From: an uncultured Clostridia bacterium
Lineage (GTDB): Bacteria > Bacillota > Clostridia > Oscillospirales > CAG-272
Direction: 5' to 3'
Length of the DNA stretch: 36,037 bases
NCBI GenBank assembly: GCA_947630625.1
Contig: CANRIL010000027.1
Span: 1-36,037, forward strand
Below the pieces are notes generated by a model. The model worked only from the letters and a program-made list of their open reading frames with translations, had not been told where the DNA came from and did no database searches. A program made the position numbers and the translations under genes. Below are positions 1 through 7,825 of the stretch, in pieces (within the stretch, counting starts at the first letter, position 1; every line of letters begins with the position of its first letter).

Positions 1-300
1 GGACACCCCCGCGCGGCGTTTTTCGTTGTGCGCGGCGGCTCCGCCGCGCGCGATTTTTTATTCGCACGCACGCGCAATTTTTTCCACACGCGCGCGATTT
101 TTTATTCGCACGCACGCGCACGCATTTTTCCCTGCCGCGCGCTTTTTTCTCACGCATGCGCGCAATTTTTTATTTCTCGACCTGCGCACAAATCCAAAAT
201 AATTTTACCCCGCAAAAAAACCGCCCTCTCCAAAGATAGTTCCCCGCCCACCCGCAAAAATCAATTATGAGTTTCGAACAGCGTAGAAAATTCCCCATAA
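1..300. repeat. Gene-free low-complexity tract with 31-bp direct repeats
   Basis: No convincing gene is present. The tract alternates GC/CA dinucleotide runs with T5-T6 tracts. A perfect 31-bp direct repeat occurs at 46-76 and 90-120 (44-bp period), followed by more degenerate copies to about 180. A 9-bp perfect inverted repeat (30-38 with 41-49) lies at its left edge. Short reading frames here have biased Arg/Ala/Phe composition and no ribosome binding site, so I read the tract as non-coding. Confidence 0.6.
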
Positions 301-429
301 AAGTAACCGCGCGGCGGAGGCGGAGCCGAGCGCCCCGCCAAAGAAAATCAAAAGAAAATTTCAAACGGCGTGGGAAATCCCCCATAAAAATAACCGCGCG
401 GAGCGCGGTTGCCGCCGCGGTGCGGCGGG

Positions 430-616
430 CGGAGGCGAAGCCGAGCACCGAACGCTGCGCAATTCTTACGAGATTTCGAGCGCGAAATTCGTTAGAATTT
501 CGCGCACACCCAAGCGCCCCGACAGAGCGCACCCGCAAGCGCCCGGCTCCATAAACAGCTCCATAAAGAGTTTAGAAAGGGGCGTGGGGAAAACCTTTCC
601 CAAAGGTTTTCCCCAC
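430..616 (-). repeat. Composite dispersed repeat, copy D
   Basis: Read on the minus strand, this copy starts with the perfect 15-bp hairpin at 616-584. After a spacer of about 130 bp comes the core TTCGGTGCTCGGCTTCGCC, then a CTCCGCC-like motif (about 453-430). The same order and similar spacing occur at 22095, 22620 (minus) and 32943. The spacer carries a strong hairpin (480-490 with 495-505, loop GTTA). A second, degenerate GGCGCTCGG core lies further out near 340-320, flanked by duplicated GCGCGGTTA-TTTATGGGG segments (about 393-368 and 314-290), so the tail looks partly duplicated. Confidence 0.6.
584..616 (-). terminator. Perfect 15-bp hairpin 3' of the LTA-synthase-like gene
   Basis: Positions 584-598 and 602-616 pair perfectly with a 3-nt loop, 20 bp past the stop codon of the minus-strand gene. 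Only a short T run follows on the minus strand, so it may act as a weak terminator or mRNA 3'-end stabiliser. It is also the head of composite repeat copy D. Confidence 0.5.
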
Positions 617-636
617 ATAAACTCCTCCCCCCTCTA

Positions 637-2631
637 TCACTCCCCGGCGCTAAAATAGCCGGTCGTGTTGCCGTCGAAGAGGTAGTTATATTCGAGCATC
701 GCGTATTTGCGGAGCCATTCTTCGTTATAGACTTCGTTGATCGGGTGGAAGACGCCGTCCTCGTCCATGAACGAATTGGCGGAGACGACGGGATAGCTCT
801 TCATCATCTCGGAGAGGAACTTCTGCGAGTCGGTCAGCTCGATGTTTGCAACTTCGCAGAGAACGGTCGAAAGATAATTGAGGCTCATCGCGGGGATGAC
901 CTTTTCCTCGATGTCGTAATTTGCCCAGATGAAGAACGGAACAGTGTAATATTTTTCACGCTCGGTCACGTCGGTCTGGTCGATGTGGATGCCCTTTTTG
1001 CCAAGGAGCCCGGCGGAAACCCAGTCGCCCGGCTGGTGGTCGCCGAAGAAGACGACAACCGTCGGCTCCTCGAACGACTTTAAGCGGGTTATCAACATCT
1101 GAACAGCCTCGTCGGTGCGCTTTATGAGCGAGAGATATTGAGAGAGCTGCTGATCGTCCTCGCGGCCGTTCGCAGTTATGAGCCTGTCGTTGAAGTTGTC
1201 GTACGACTTCGTGTACGCGCCGTGATTCTGCATCGTCACGTTGAACGTGAACAGCGGCTTGTCGTCTTCCTTGTAGGTCAGCTCGGAGAGGATGTAGCGG
1301 AATACGGAAATGTCGGAAACGTAATTTCTTATCGCCGTCATGCCAACGAGGTCGGGACGGAAGAGCATGCGGTCGAAGCCGAAATATTTGTATACCGTGT
1401 TCCGGTTCCAGCCGGACGCGCTGTAGGGGTGGATCGCAAGCGTAGAATACCCGTTCGCCTTGAGCTGGGACGCGAGACTCGGCCTGTCGCTCTTTATGTA
1501 TTGCTGATACGGGATGCTCCCCGTCGGCAGATATGCCATCGAAAGCCCGGTCAGAAATTCAAATTCGGAGTTCGCCGTGTTCCCGCCGAGAACGGATACG
1601 TGAAGATTTCCGCGAACCGTGTCCTCGGAGAGAGAATGAATGAACGGCATGTAGTCCTCGTTCGTCTCAAAGTCGCAGAGCGCCGCAAGGTCGGAAAACG
1701 CCTCGTCCATCACAACAATGATGTTGGGGTGCACAACGTCAGAATATTGCCCGCCTTCAACTTCAATGTCGTCGATCTCTTCCCCGATGTCGGAAAGCGC
1801 GTCGGGAGAGTAGCCCGCGGGCTTGTCGATCTTGAGGAAGCGCATGTTCGTCATGAACGAAACGGTGAACCCGTTGCGGTAATAAAGCGTCGTCGGCGTG
1901 AAGAGATACGGATAAAGCCCGAAATCATCATATACGCGGTCGGTGTTGATGTAGAAGCCGTAACCGAAAAATAAGAGGACCGCAACGGCGCATGACGATA
2001 TACGCACGGGCAGACGCTTCAGCGCGTCAACGGACGCGCTCACGTAAAAGCCGAGATAGATCAACGATAAAAGAACGTTTACCGTCATCGCAAGCGCAGG
2101 CGTCACAATGAAATCGTAGTTCCCCACAACGGACGCCGCGATCGCAATGCTGCCGAAATCCCACGGGAAGAGCGGCGCCGAACGGAACAGGAGCACGTAG
2201 TGCTCGGCGAGCCCGGCGACGAGCGCATATACGCACGGGACGAGCACCGCGATAGAGGTGCGCCGCGTCAGACAGAACGCGATCGCCGCGATTATATAGA
2301 AAAAGATGCAGTTGAGGAAAATGATGTGCCCGCCGATCGAAAACGGGTCGTGATCCATGTTCTCAAGCAGCAGCATCGCGCACGCCGGGGCAACAAGCGC
2401 CGGGATCATCGCGAACTCGCGCGGCACCTTCACGTGAATGAACAAAAACGCGATCATCAAAACGGTCATAAACGCCGAGGCGCACAGGTTGAAGAGCGGC
2501 CAGCCGCCGTTTATCTCGGTGCGTGTGGCGAGGATCGTCGCGCACGCGGAGAGAAAAACGAGGATCAGGTATGGCAGCTCCTTCGGCCTCGGCAGCCGGA
2601 ATATCGAATCTTTTGTCTGTTCCTTATCCAT
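637..2631 (-). CDS. LTA synthase-type sulfatase (phosphoglycerol transferase family)
   Basis: Membrane enzyme of the alkaline phosphatase/sulfatase superfamily. Family members transfer glycerol-phosphate from phosphatidylglycerol onto lipoteichoic acid or related glycolipids outside the cell. The 664-residue protein has several hydrophobic segments in residues 20-225, then an extracellular catalytic domain. Residues matching the LtaS active site are visible: E310 in VVMDEAFSD, the likely nucleophile T352 in GGNTANSEFEF, a WNR motif at 408-410, H470 in TMQNHGAY, and D531-H532 in FFGDHQPG. Length is typical of the family. The ATG start has a GAGGAG site about 10 nt upstream and a good promoter at 2665-2692. 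It is divergent from the MATE gene and appears monocistronic. The exact acceptor polymer cannot be told from the sequence. Confidence 0.88.
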   Translation of the reverse strand: MDKEQTKDSIFRLPRPKELPYLILVFLSACATILATRTEINGGWPLFNLCASAFMTVLMIAFLFIHVKVPREFAMIPALVAPACAMLLLENMDHDPFSIGGHIIFLNCIFFYIIAAIAFCLTRRTSIAVLVPCVYALVAGLAEHYVLLFRSAPLFPWDFGSIAIAASVVGNYDFIVTPALAMTVNVLLSLIYLGFYVSASVDALKRLPVRISSCAVAVLLFFGYGFYINTDRVYDDFGLYPYLFTPTTLYYRNGFTVSFMTNMRFLKIDKPAGYSPDALSDIGEEIDDIEVEGGQYSDVVHPNIIVVMDEAFSDLAALCDFETNEDYMPFIHSLSEDTVRGNLHVSVLGGNTANSEFEFLTGLSMAYLPTGSIPYQQYIKSDRPSLASQLKANGYSTLAIHPYSASGWNRNTVYKYFGFDRMLFRPDLVGMTAIRNYVSDISVFRYILSELTYKEDDKPLFTFNVTMQNHGAYTKSYDNFNDRLITANGREDDQQLSQYLSLIKRTDEAVQMLITRLKSFEEPTVVVFFGDHQPGDWVSAGLLGKKGIHIDQTDVTEREKYYTVPFFIWANYDIEEKVIPAMSLNYLSTVLCEVANIELTDSQKFLSEMMKSYPVVSANSFMDEDGVFHPINEVYNEEWLRKYAMLEYNYLFDGNTTGYFSAGE

Positions 2632-2664
2632 TTACAATAATACTCCTCGAATATTGCTTTGCTT

Positions 2665-2692
2665 ATTGTACCACAAAAATCGGGAATGTGAA
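2665..2692 (-). promoter_or_regulatory. Sigma-A promoter for the LTA-synthase-like gene
   Basis: On the minus strand: -35 TTCACA (2692-2687), 16-bp spacer, -10 TACAAT (2670-2665). Each box differs from consensus at one position. It lies about 35 bp upstream of the ATG. Confidence 0.6.
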
Positions 2693-2736
2693 TAAATATA
2701 CCCCCGTTTTTTTTGTAAACTTTTTGTTAACGAGGC

Positions 2737-2763
2737 AAAACCGAGCCGGTTGAACGGTTTTTT
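2737..2763. other. AT-rich divergent intergenic region with small hairpin
   Basis: Between the two divergent genes, AAAACCG (2737-2743) pairs with CGGTTTT (2755-2761) across an 11-nt loop and is followed by further T residues on the plus strand. No gene is present in 2632-2959. The hairpin could be a relic terminator or a regulatory structure; nothing else in the region is recognised apart from the two promoters and the dyad at 2882. Confidence 0.3.
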
Positions 2764-2841
2764 ATACTGCATATTTTCATACGGTATCAACATCAACAAA
2801 ATTCAACCGCTCCGTCGCGGTTTTATCGTTATATTTCGCGT

Positions 2842-2870
2842 TTGACACCGCTTTTGCGATATGGTATATT
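2842..2870 (+). promoter_or_regulatory. Sigma-A promoter for the MATE gene
   Basis: Perfect -35 TTGACA (2842-2847), 17-bp spacer, -10 TATATT (2865-2870). Predicted transcription start is near 2877, just before a perfect inverted repeat. Confidence 0.75.
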
Positions 2871-2881
2871 ATTATATGTAA

Positions 2882-2911
2882 GCGTCACATAGCGCCGCCG
2901 TTATGTGACGC
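2882..2911 (+). promoter_or_regulatory. 10-bp inverted repeat at the MATE transcription start
   Basis: GCGTCACATA (2882-2891) and TATGTGACGC (2902-2911) form a perfect dyad with a 10-nt centre, immediately after the predicted start site. It could be an operator for a dimeric repressor of the efflux gene or a 5'-UTR stabilising hairpin. No regulator gene lies next to it. Confidence 0.5.
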
Positions 2912-2959
2912 CATATCTATGGGAAAAACACGCATCAAAGAAGGAATCATTTCACTACT

Positions 2960-4411
2960 ATGGCATCACTGAAAGAAATATTCTCACCGAAGGATATGTC
3001 CGTCGGCACACCTGCCGTCAGGATCGCGGAATTCGCGATACCGATGCTGATCGGAAATATCGCGCAGCAGCTTTATAACACGGTCGACACGATAGTCGTC
3101 AGCAATTTCGTCGGCGACAACGCGCTCTCGGCGGTCGGCGGGGCTGCCCCTATACTGAATCTGATGCTCGCGCTGATGATCGGACTTTCAACGGGCGTCG
3201 GCGTGCTCGTCTCGCAGTATTTCGGCGCGCGCGACCGCAAAATGCTCTCGCTCACGATCGGTAACTGCATCACGCTGACCGCGATCGGCTCGGTCATAAT
3301 CATGATAATCGGCTCGCTGATCACGACGCCGCTGCTCGAAGCGCTCAATACGCCGGAGGGCGATATTTTCAGATGGTGCCGCGATTACCTGCTCGTCTGC
3401 TTTATCGGCATCGTCGGGATGTTTTACTATAACATCCTCTCCGGCGTCCTGCGCGGGATGGGGGATTCGATCTCGGCGCTCGTGTTCCTGCTCATCTCGG
3501 CGGCGATAAATATCGTGCTCGATATCTGGTTCGTCGCAGGGCTCGGACTCGAGGTCATGGGCGTCGCGCTCGCGACCGTCATCTCGCAGGCGATATCGGC
3601 GATCTGCTGCTATGTCAAGATGATGTTCATGCGGGACGTGTTCGATATCAAGCTGCGCTATTTCAAGCTGACGCGCGTCACCGTCGAAATGCTGCGCCTC
3701 GGCGTTCCCTCCGGCGTCACGCAGGCGATCTTCTCCGTCGCGATGCTGCTCGTGCAGTCGCTCACAAACAGCTTCGGCCCCGACGTTATGGCGGCGAACG
3801 TCGTCGTCATGCGAGTCGACGGATTTGCGATGATGCCGAACTTCTCATTCGGTCAGGCGATGACGATGTACGCCGGGCAGAACGTCGGCGCGCGCAAGCT
3901 CGACAGGCTTAAATCGGGGACGATACAGGGCACCGTCATGGCTGTCTCCGTCTCCGCGTTCTTTCTCGGACTCATACTCCTGTTCGGGCACCCGCTTATG
4001 GGACTGTTCACGAAGACGGAGGCGCTCATCGAGATGAGCTTCGGGATGATGTGCATCCTCGCCGTCGGATACGTCGCCATGGGCGTCACGCAGTCGCTCG
4101 CCGGCGTCATGCGCGGCGCGGGCGACACGATGACGCCGATGTGGATCTCGCTTATCACGACGGTCATCCTCCGCGTCCCGCTCGCGTATGCGATCGCGTG
4201 GTTCACGCGGACGGAAGCGCTGCCGAAGGGCGACTACCGCGCGATCCCGATCTCGCTGCTCGTCTCGTGGCTGATCGGAATGCTGATACACGTCGTCGCG
4301 TTCGCCGCGGGGCGCTGGAAGCGCCGTCTGCCAATGTTTGCGACGGATGGGACGCAGGCGGGGGACGATCTCGCCCCGGTCGACGCCGGTTCCGGTTCTG
4401 ACGCGGAATAA
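2960..4411 (+). CDS. MATE family Na+- or H+-driven multidrug efflux transporter
   Basis: A 483-residue inner-membrane protein with about 12 hydrophobic segments arranged as two similar halves, typical of MATE/NorM/DinF pumps, which export cationic drugs or metabolites using a Na+ or H+ gradient. Family-like features are the N-terminal PMLIGNIAQQLYNTVDTIVVSNFVGDNALSAVG region (residues about 29-61) and the matching half-repeat around QAMTMYAGQNVGARK. The final 30 residues are hydrophilic and acidic (GDDLAPVDAGSGSDAE) and probably cytoplasmic. The ATG follows an AAAGAAGGAA site. A strong promoter and a dyad lie upstream and an intrinsic terminator downstream, so it is likely monocistronic. The substrate is not predictable. 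Confidence 0.92.
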   Translation: MASLKEIFSPKDMSVGTPAVRIAEFAIPMLIGNIAQQLYNTVDTIVVSNFVGDNALSAVGGAAPILNLMLALMIGLSTGVGVLVSQYFGARDRKMLSLTIGNCITLTAIGSVIIMIIGSLITTPLLEALNTPEGDIFRWCRDYLLVCFIGIVGMFYYNILSGVLRGMGDSISALVFLLISAAINIVLDIWFVAGLGLEVMGVALATVISQAISAICCYVKMMFMRDVFDIKLRYFKLTRVTVEMLRLGVPSGVTQAIFSVAMLLVQSLTNSFGPDVMAANVVVMRVDGFAMMPNFSFGQAMTMYAGQNVGARKLDRLKSGTIQGTVMAVSVSAFFLGLILLFGHPLMGLFTKTEALIEMSFGMMCILAVGYVAMGVTQSLAGVMRGAGDTMTPMWISLITTVILRVPLAYAIAWFTRTEALPKGDYRAIPISLLVSWLIGMLIHVVAFAAGRWKRRLPMFATDGTQAGDDLAPVDAGSGSDAE

Positions 4412-4486
4412 AGCCGCTATTTCGCGGGAAAAAAGGACATGGGCGCTCGCCGCAATATCAGGCGGCGCGGTCAAACGATAAAATAA

Positions 4487-4522
4487 GGGAGCCGGAAGGA
4501 ATTTTTCGGCTCCCGATTTTTT
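4487..4522 (+). terminator. Intrinsic terminator after the MATE gene
   Basis: GGGAGCCG (4487-4494) pairs with CGGCTCCC (4507-4514) and is followed by GATTTTTT. Confidence 0.8.
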
Positions 4523-4654
4523 GTGCGAGTGGCGCGGCTTCCCTTTCAAACGCAAGCGAGGCGGCGCGGTTACGCGGGCGGGGCGGGCGCGGTGCGCAAG
4601 CGGAGGCGGGGGCGCAAGCTTGCAGGCAGGGAGGGCGCGGCTTCCCTCCCACCT

Positions 4655-4687
4655 GAAAAAAGAGAACCGGCGGGTGCCGGTTCTCTT
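4655..4687 (-). terminator. Intrinsic terminator after the GH43 gene
   Basis: Positions 4660-4671 and 4676-4687 form a perfect 12-bp stem with a 4-nt loop. On the minus strand it is followed by TTTTTT. It lies 16 bp past the GH43 stop. The 4523-4654 stretch between the two converging terminators is GC-rich, with repeated GCGCGGCTTCCCT segments and no gene. Confidence 0.85.
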
Positions 4688-4702
4688 GACATTATGATTT
4701 AA

Positions 4703-6382
4703 TTACGCGTCGAGCTTGCTGCCCCAGATGGATTTGTCGTTGTCGCCGATGAGCGTGAACGTCATCCTTTCCTTGTGAGCGGTGGATTCGTCGTACTGCT
4801 TGAAGAATACGCCCTTATATGTCGCGTTGCCGATCTTCATCGTGACGTAGTAGCCGTTGCCGTCCTCGCCCGTGTGCTGATCCCACGTGCCGGTGACATC
4901 GCCGGAGATCGAGCCGTCGGCGTTGAGCGTCACGTGCTGCGTCTTTATGACGGGCGTGAATCTCGTCGTCGCGTCAAGGCCATGGTCAACGAACTCGTAT
5001 TCGCCAACTATGTCGTCCTCGGAATAGCCGTCCTTCGAGATGACGCTGCCCTGATGCTCGAACACCGCCGTCACAGGCCAGCCGTCCTCATTCATGAACT
5101 GCTGATGTACGCGGACTGAGTGCCATTCCGTGCCGTTATTGAAGCGCGTATGATAGATGAGATAATGCTGCCCGTCGGTGTCGATCAGGGCGGAGTTGTG
5201 TCCGGGGGACATATAGCCGTCCTTCGCGTTGCCGGAGAGCGCGGAGAGGACGTAGTTGCCCATCAGCTTTATGCCTATCTCTTCGCGGGGCGTTCCCTTT
5301 GCGCTTGAGAGCGCCTTGTGTCCCATCGCGTCAACGTACGGTCCTTCAACGTTCTCGGAACGGAAGAGGCGCATGTGATAGCCGCTGAAATTGTCCGTCG
5401 CGTTCAGGCCGCAGTACGAAACGTAGAGGTAATAATATCCCGTGTCCTTGTCCCAGACGATATACGAGCCCTCGCCGGGGTCGCCGAAGCCGCCGGAAAT
5501 TCTGTATCCGAAATATTTGTCGCTCGTGCGTCCGGTCGTGCTGTAGTCAAACGTCATGTCGCGGAGTCCCGTTTTGTTGTCGAGCTTCAGAAGGAATATT
5601 CCGCCGAACCATGAGCCGTACGACATCCAGAGCTGACCCGCCTCATCGTAGAAGACGCAGGGGTCTATCGCGTTGGGGCCGTTGTCCGTGTTCCAGAAGT
5701 TGCCGTTGACGAAGCGGGCAATGTTCGTGCCGCCCGTGACTTCCTCGTAATCAGTCTCGGAGACTTCCTGCTTCGTTTTGAATCCGGAATAAACGATCGT
5801 TCCGACGTATTCATATTTGCCGTTTATCTTGTCGGCCGTCAGAAGCGCGATCGAAGAATAGTAGTTGTCGCCGTTGATCGACATATACATGCACCATTTA
5901 CCCATGGCTTCATTATATATGACATCGGGAGCCCACATATTTCCGTCGACGCTGTAATTGCCGTTCGAGCCGTGCGCCGACCAGCTGATGTTTTCCGCGA
6001 ACAGCGTATTATAGTTGTTGTCGATTGACGACATGACCGTCGTGTTCCACGAAGCGAGGTCGCGGCTGATAGCCCACGCCCTGTGCGAGCCGAAGAGGTA
6101 GTAATTCTTCGAGTTGGGGTCATAAACTATCGACGGGTCGTGAACCGAAACTTCCTTGATCGTCAGCTTTTTGCCGCCGTATTTGAGCGGCTCGTATTCG
6201 TCGCTGCCGGTGTTCGGTTTGTCCGGAGCGTCAGTTCCCGGTGCTTCCGTCCCGCCGTTCGTGCCGGTCACCTCGCCTGTCGTATTTCCCGCGGGGACTT
6301 TTACGCCGCCGTCGCACGCGGCGATCAGGAACATTATTGCGAGCAGCGCCGCAACCAAAGAAACGAATCTTCTGTTTTTCAT
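4703..6382 (-). CDS. Secreted GH43 arabinan endo-1,5-alpha-L-arabinosidase-like lipoprotein
   Basis: Extracellular glycoside hydrolase predicted to cleave alpha-1,5-arabinan, a pectin side chain. The 559-residue protein starts with a signal peptide and lipobox LIAAC (lipidated C23), then a Thr/Gly/Pro-rich linker to about residue 64. The five-bladed beta-propeller of family 43 follows: catalytic-base region VHDPSIVYD (D82), the second Asp in AIDPCVFYD (D240), the general acid in GEGSYIVW (E304), and the conserved His in SPGHNSALID (H395). The remaining 150 residues form a beta-rich C-terminal domain like that in Bacillus Abn2-type enzymes. A GGAGG site precedes the ATG. It has its own promoter at 6444-6472 although it lies just downstream of rhaA. 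Other arabinan- or xylan-active GH43 specificities cannot be excluded. Confidence 0.88.
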   Translation of the reverse strand: MKNRRFVSLVAALLAIMFLIAACDGGVKVPAGNTTGEVTGTNGGTEAPGTDAPDKPNTGSDEYEPLKYGGKKLTIKEVSVHDPSIVYDPNSKNYYLFGSHRAWAISRDLASWNTTVMSSIDNNYNTLFAENISWSAHGSNGNYSVDGNMWAPDVIYNEAMGKWCMYMSINGDNYYSSIALLTADKINGKYEYVGTIVYSGFKTKQEVSETDYEEVTGGTNIARFVNGNFWNTDNGPNAIDPCVFYDEAGQLWMSYGSWFGGIFLLKLDNKTGLRDMTFDYSTTGRTSDKYFGYRISGGFGDPGEGSYIVWDKDTGYYYLYVSYCGLNATDNFSGYHMRLFRSENVEGPYVDAMGHKALSSAKGTPREEIGIKLMGNYVLSALSGNAKDGYMSPGHNSALIDTDGQHYLIYHTRFNNGTEWHSVRVHQQFMNEDGWPVTAVFEHQGSVISKDGYSEDDIVGEYEFVDHGLDATTRFTPVIKTQHVTLNADGSISGDVTGTWDQHTGEDGNGYYVTMKIGNATYKGVFFKQYDESTAHKERMTFTLIGDNDKSIWGSKLDA

Positions 6383-6443
6383 TTTTCCTCCAAATTGTTC
6401 TCACTCGTCACAAAGCGTTTTGTGAAATTTGCTATATACTATC

Positions 6444-6472
6444 AGTATACCTCATCCGATTCGGTTTGTCAA
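6444..6472 (-). promoter_or_regulatory. Sigma-A promoter for the GH43 gene, with dyad over the -10
   Basis: On the minus strand: -35 TTGACA (6472-6467, perfect), 17-bp spacer, -10 TATACT (6449-6444). A TATACT/AGTATA inverted repeat with a 3-nt centre (about 6435-6449) overlaps the -10 box and could be an operator. Confidence 0.75.
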
Positions 6473-6501
6473 TAATATCCGCTCTTTTTTTGCGTTTTCC
6501 G

Positions 6502-7746
6502 TCAGCGCCTCGCCGAAAGCGTTTCCGCCTCGTAGCGGCGCACCGTGTCGAGCCATGCCCCATCGGACGGGACGGAGTTTCTTTCGCAGTACTGCTCCCA
6601 CACGCTCCTGAACGGGAACGTTTTATATTCTTCCATGAGCGCGAGGCGCGAGGTGTAGTCACCCGCCTCCTCGTATTTTTTAAGGAGCGCCGACGGTTCG
6701 AGCGCCGCCCAGAGCAGCGCTTTTTGCATGCTGCGCGTGCCGATGACCCACGCCGCGACGCGGTTTATCGACGCGTCAAAGAAATCGAGCCCGATGTGAA
6801 CGCGGCTGTCGGCTCCGGCGCGGATGATCTCGCACGCGATCGCGCGGAGCTCGTCGTCAAACGTCACAACATGGTCGCTGTCCCAGCGGACGGGGCGCGA
6901 GACGTGAAGCAGTATCTCCGGCATGAAGAGCAGCGCCGTGCTGATCTTGTCCGAGATAAATTCCGTCGGATGGAAATGACCGGCGTCGAGCGTCCAGAGG
7001 ACGCCGCGGCTTATCGCGTAGGCGAGGTAAAAATCGTTGCTGCCGACGGTGAAGCTCTCGGCTCCGATGCCGAACACCTTCCCTTCGACCGCGTCCTTGT
7101 TGTATTTTTTGTCGACCGGGCGGCTGAATATCTCGTCGAGCGAGGCGGCAAGGCGTTCGCGCGCGCCGAGCCTGTCGGCGGGCGTATCCTTGTGCCCGTC
7201 CGGAACCCAATAGTTCGTCACGACCGTTTCACCGAGCTTTTTGCCTATATATTCGGCGATGTCGCGCGAGCGGCGGCAGTGCTCTATGAAAAATTCGCGC
7301 ACCTCGCGGTCGGGGGACGAAAGCGTGAAACCGGACTCACTCATCGGGTGCGAAAAGCACGTCGGGTTGAAGTCTATTCCCAATCCGCGCGCCTTCGCCC
7401 AATCTATCCACGAATCGAAATGCTTCGGCAGAATGTCGCATCTTCCGACGCGCTCACCGTCGGCGTCAAAATATATCGCGTGCAGGTTGATGCGCTTTTT
7501 GCCCGGTATGAGCGATAGCGCGACATCGAAATCAGCGCGCAGTTCGGAGACGGTGCGCGCCCTGCCGGGATAATTTCCCGTCGTCTGAATTCCGCCCGTC
7601 AGCTCGCCGTCCGGATTTTCAAATCCGCGAACGTCGTCGCCCTGCCAGCAGTTTATCGACACCGGAATTTTCGAAACGCGTTCGAGCGCCGCCTCAACGT
7701 CGACGCCGTACTGTTCATAATACGAAACGGCAGACTTATAATCCAT
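6502..7746 (-). CDS. rhaA: L-rhamnose isomerase
   Basis: Cytoplasmic enzyme that converts L-rhamnose to L-rhamnulose. The 414-residue protein carries the family signature [13 protein letters not shown] (31-43), NLHAIY (87-92), [12 protein letters not shown] (123-134) and [10 protein letters not shown]. The metal-ligand set is intact: E230 in [12 protein letters not shown]254 and H257 in [12 protein letters not shown]281 in [10 protein letters not shown]289 and D291 in WDSDHV, and D321 in [11 protein letters not shown]. The spacing of these residues parallels that of the E. coli enzyme. A GGGGAGG site precedes the ATG. It is the last gene of the minus-strand sugar operon, 79 bp downstream of the kinase. 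Confidence 0.96.
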   Translation of the reverse strand: MDYKSAVSYYEQYGVDVEAALERVSKIPVSINCWQGDDVRGFENPDGELTGGIQTTGNYPGRARTVSELRADFDVALSLIPGKKRINLHAIYFDADGERVGRCDILPKHFDSWIDWAKARGLGIDFNPTCFSHPMSESGFTLSSPDREVREFFIEHCRRSRDIAEYIGKKLGETVVTNYWVPDGHKDTPADRLGARERLAASLDEIFSRPVDKKYNKDAVEGKVFGIGAESFTVGSNDFYLAYAISRGVLWTLDAGHFHPTEFISDKISTALLFMPEILLHVSRPVRWDSDHVVTFDDELRAIACEIIRAGADSRVHIGLDFFDASINRVAAWVIGTRSMQKALLWAALEPSALLKKYEEAGDYTSRLALMEEYKTFPFRSVWEQYCERNSVPSDGAWLDTVRRYEAETLSARR

Positions 7747-7825
7747 GTTCTTGTTTCCTCCCCGTAAAATTTTTCAATTATTTTTCATTCTGAGATGCGA
7801 AGAAATTTTTAATTGCATAACGGCG

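Noticed and set aside
6241-7518. 425-codon plus-strand frame across GH43 and rhaA
   Set aside because: It spans two well-supported opposite-strand genes and the promoter between them, and is Arg/Val-rich with no family likeness.
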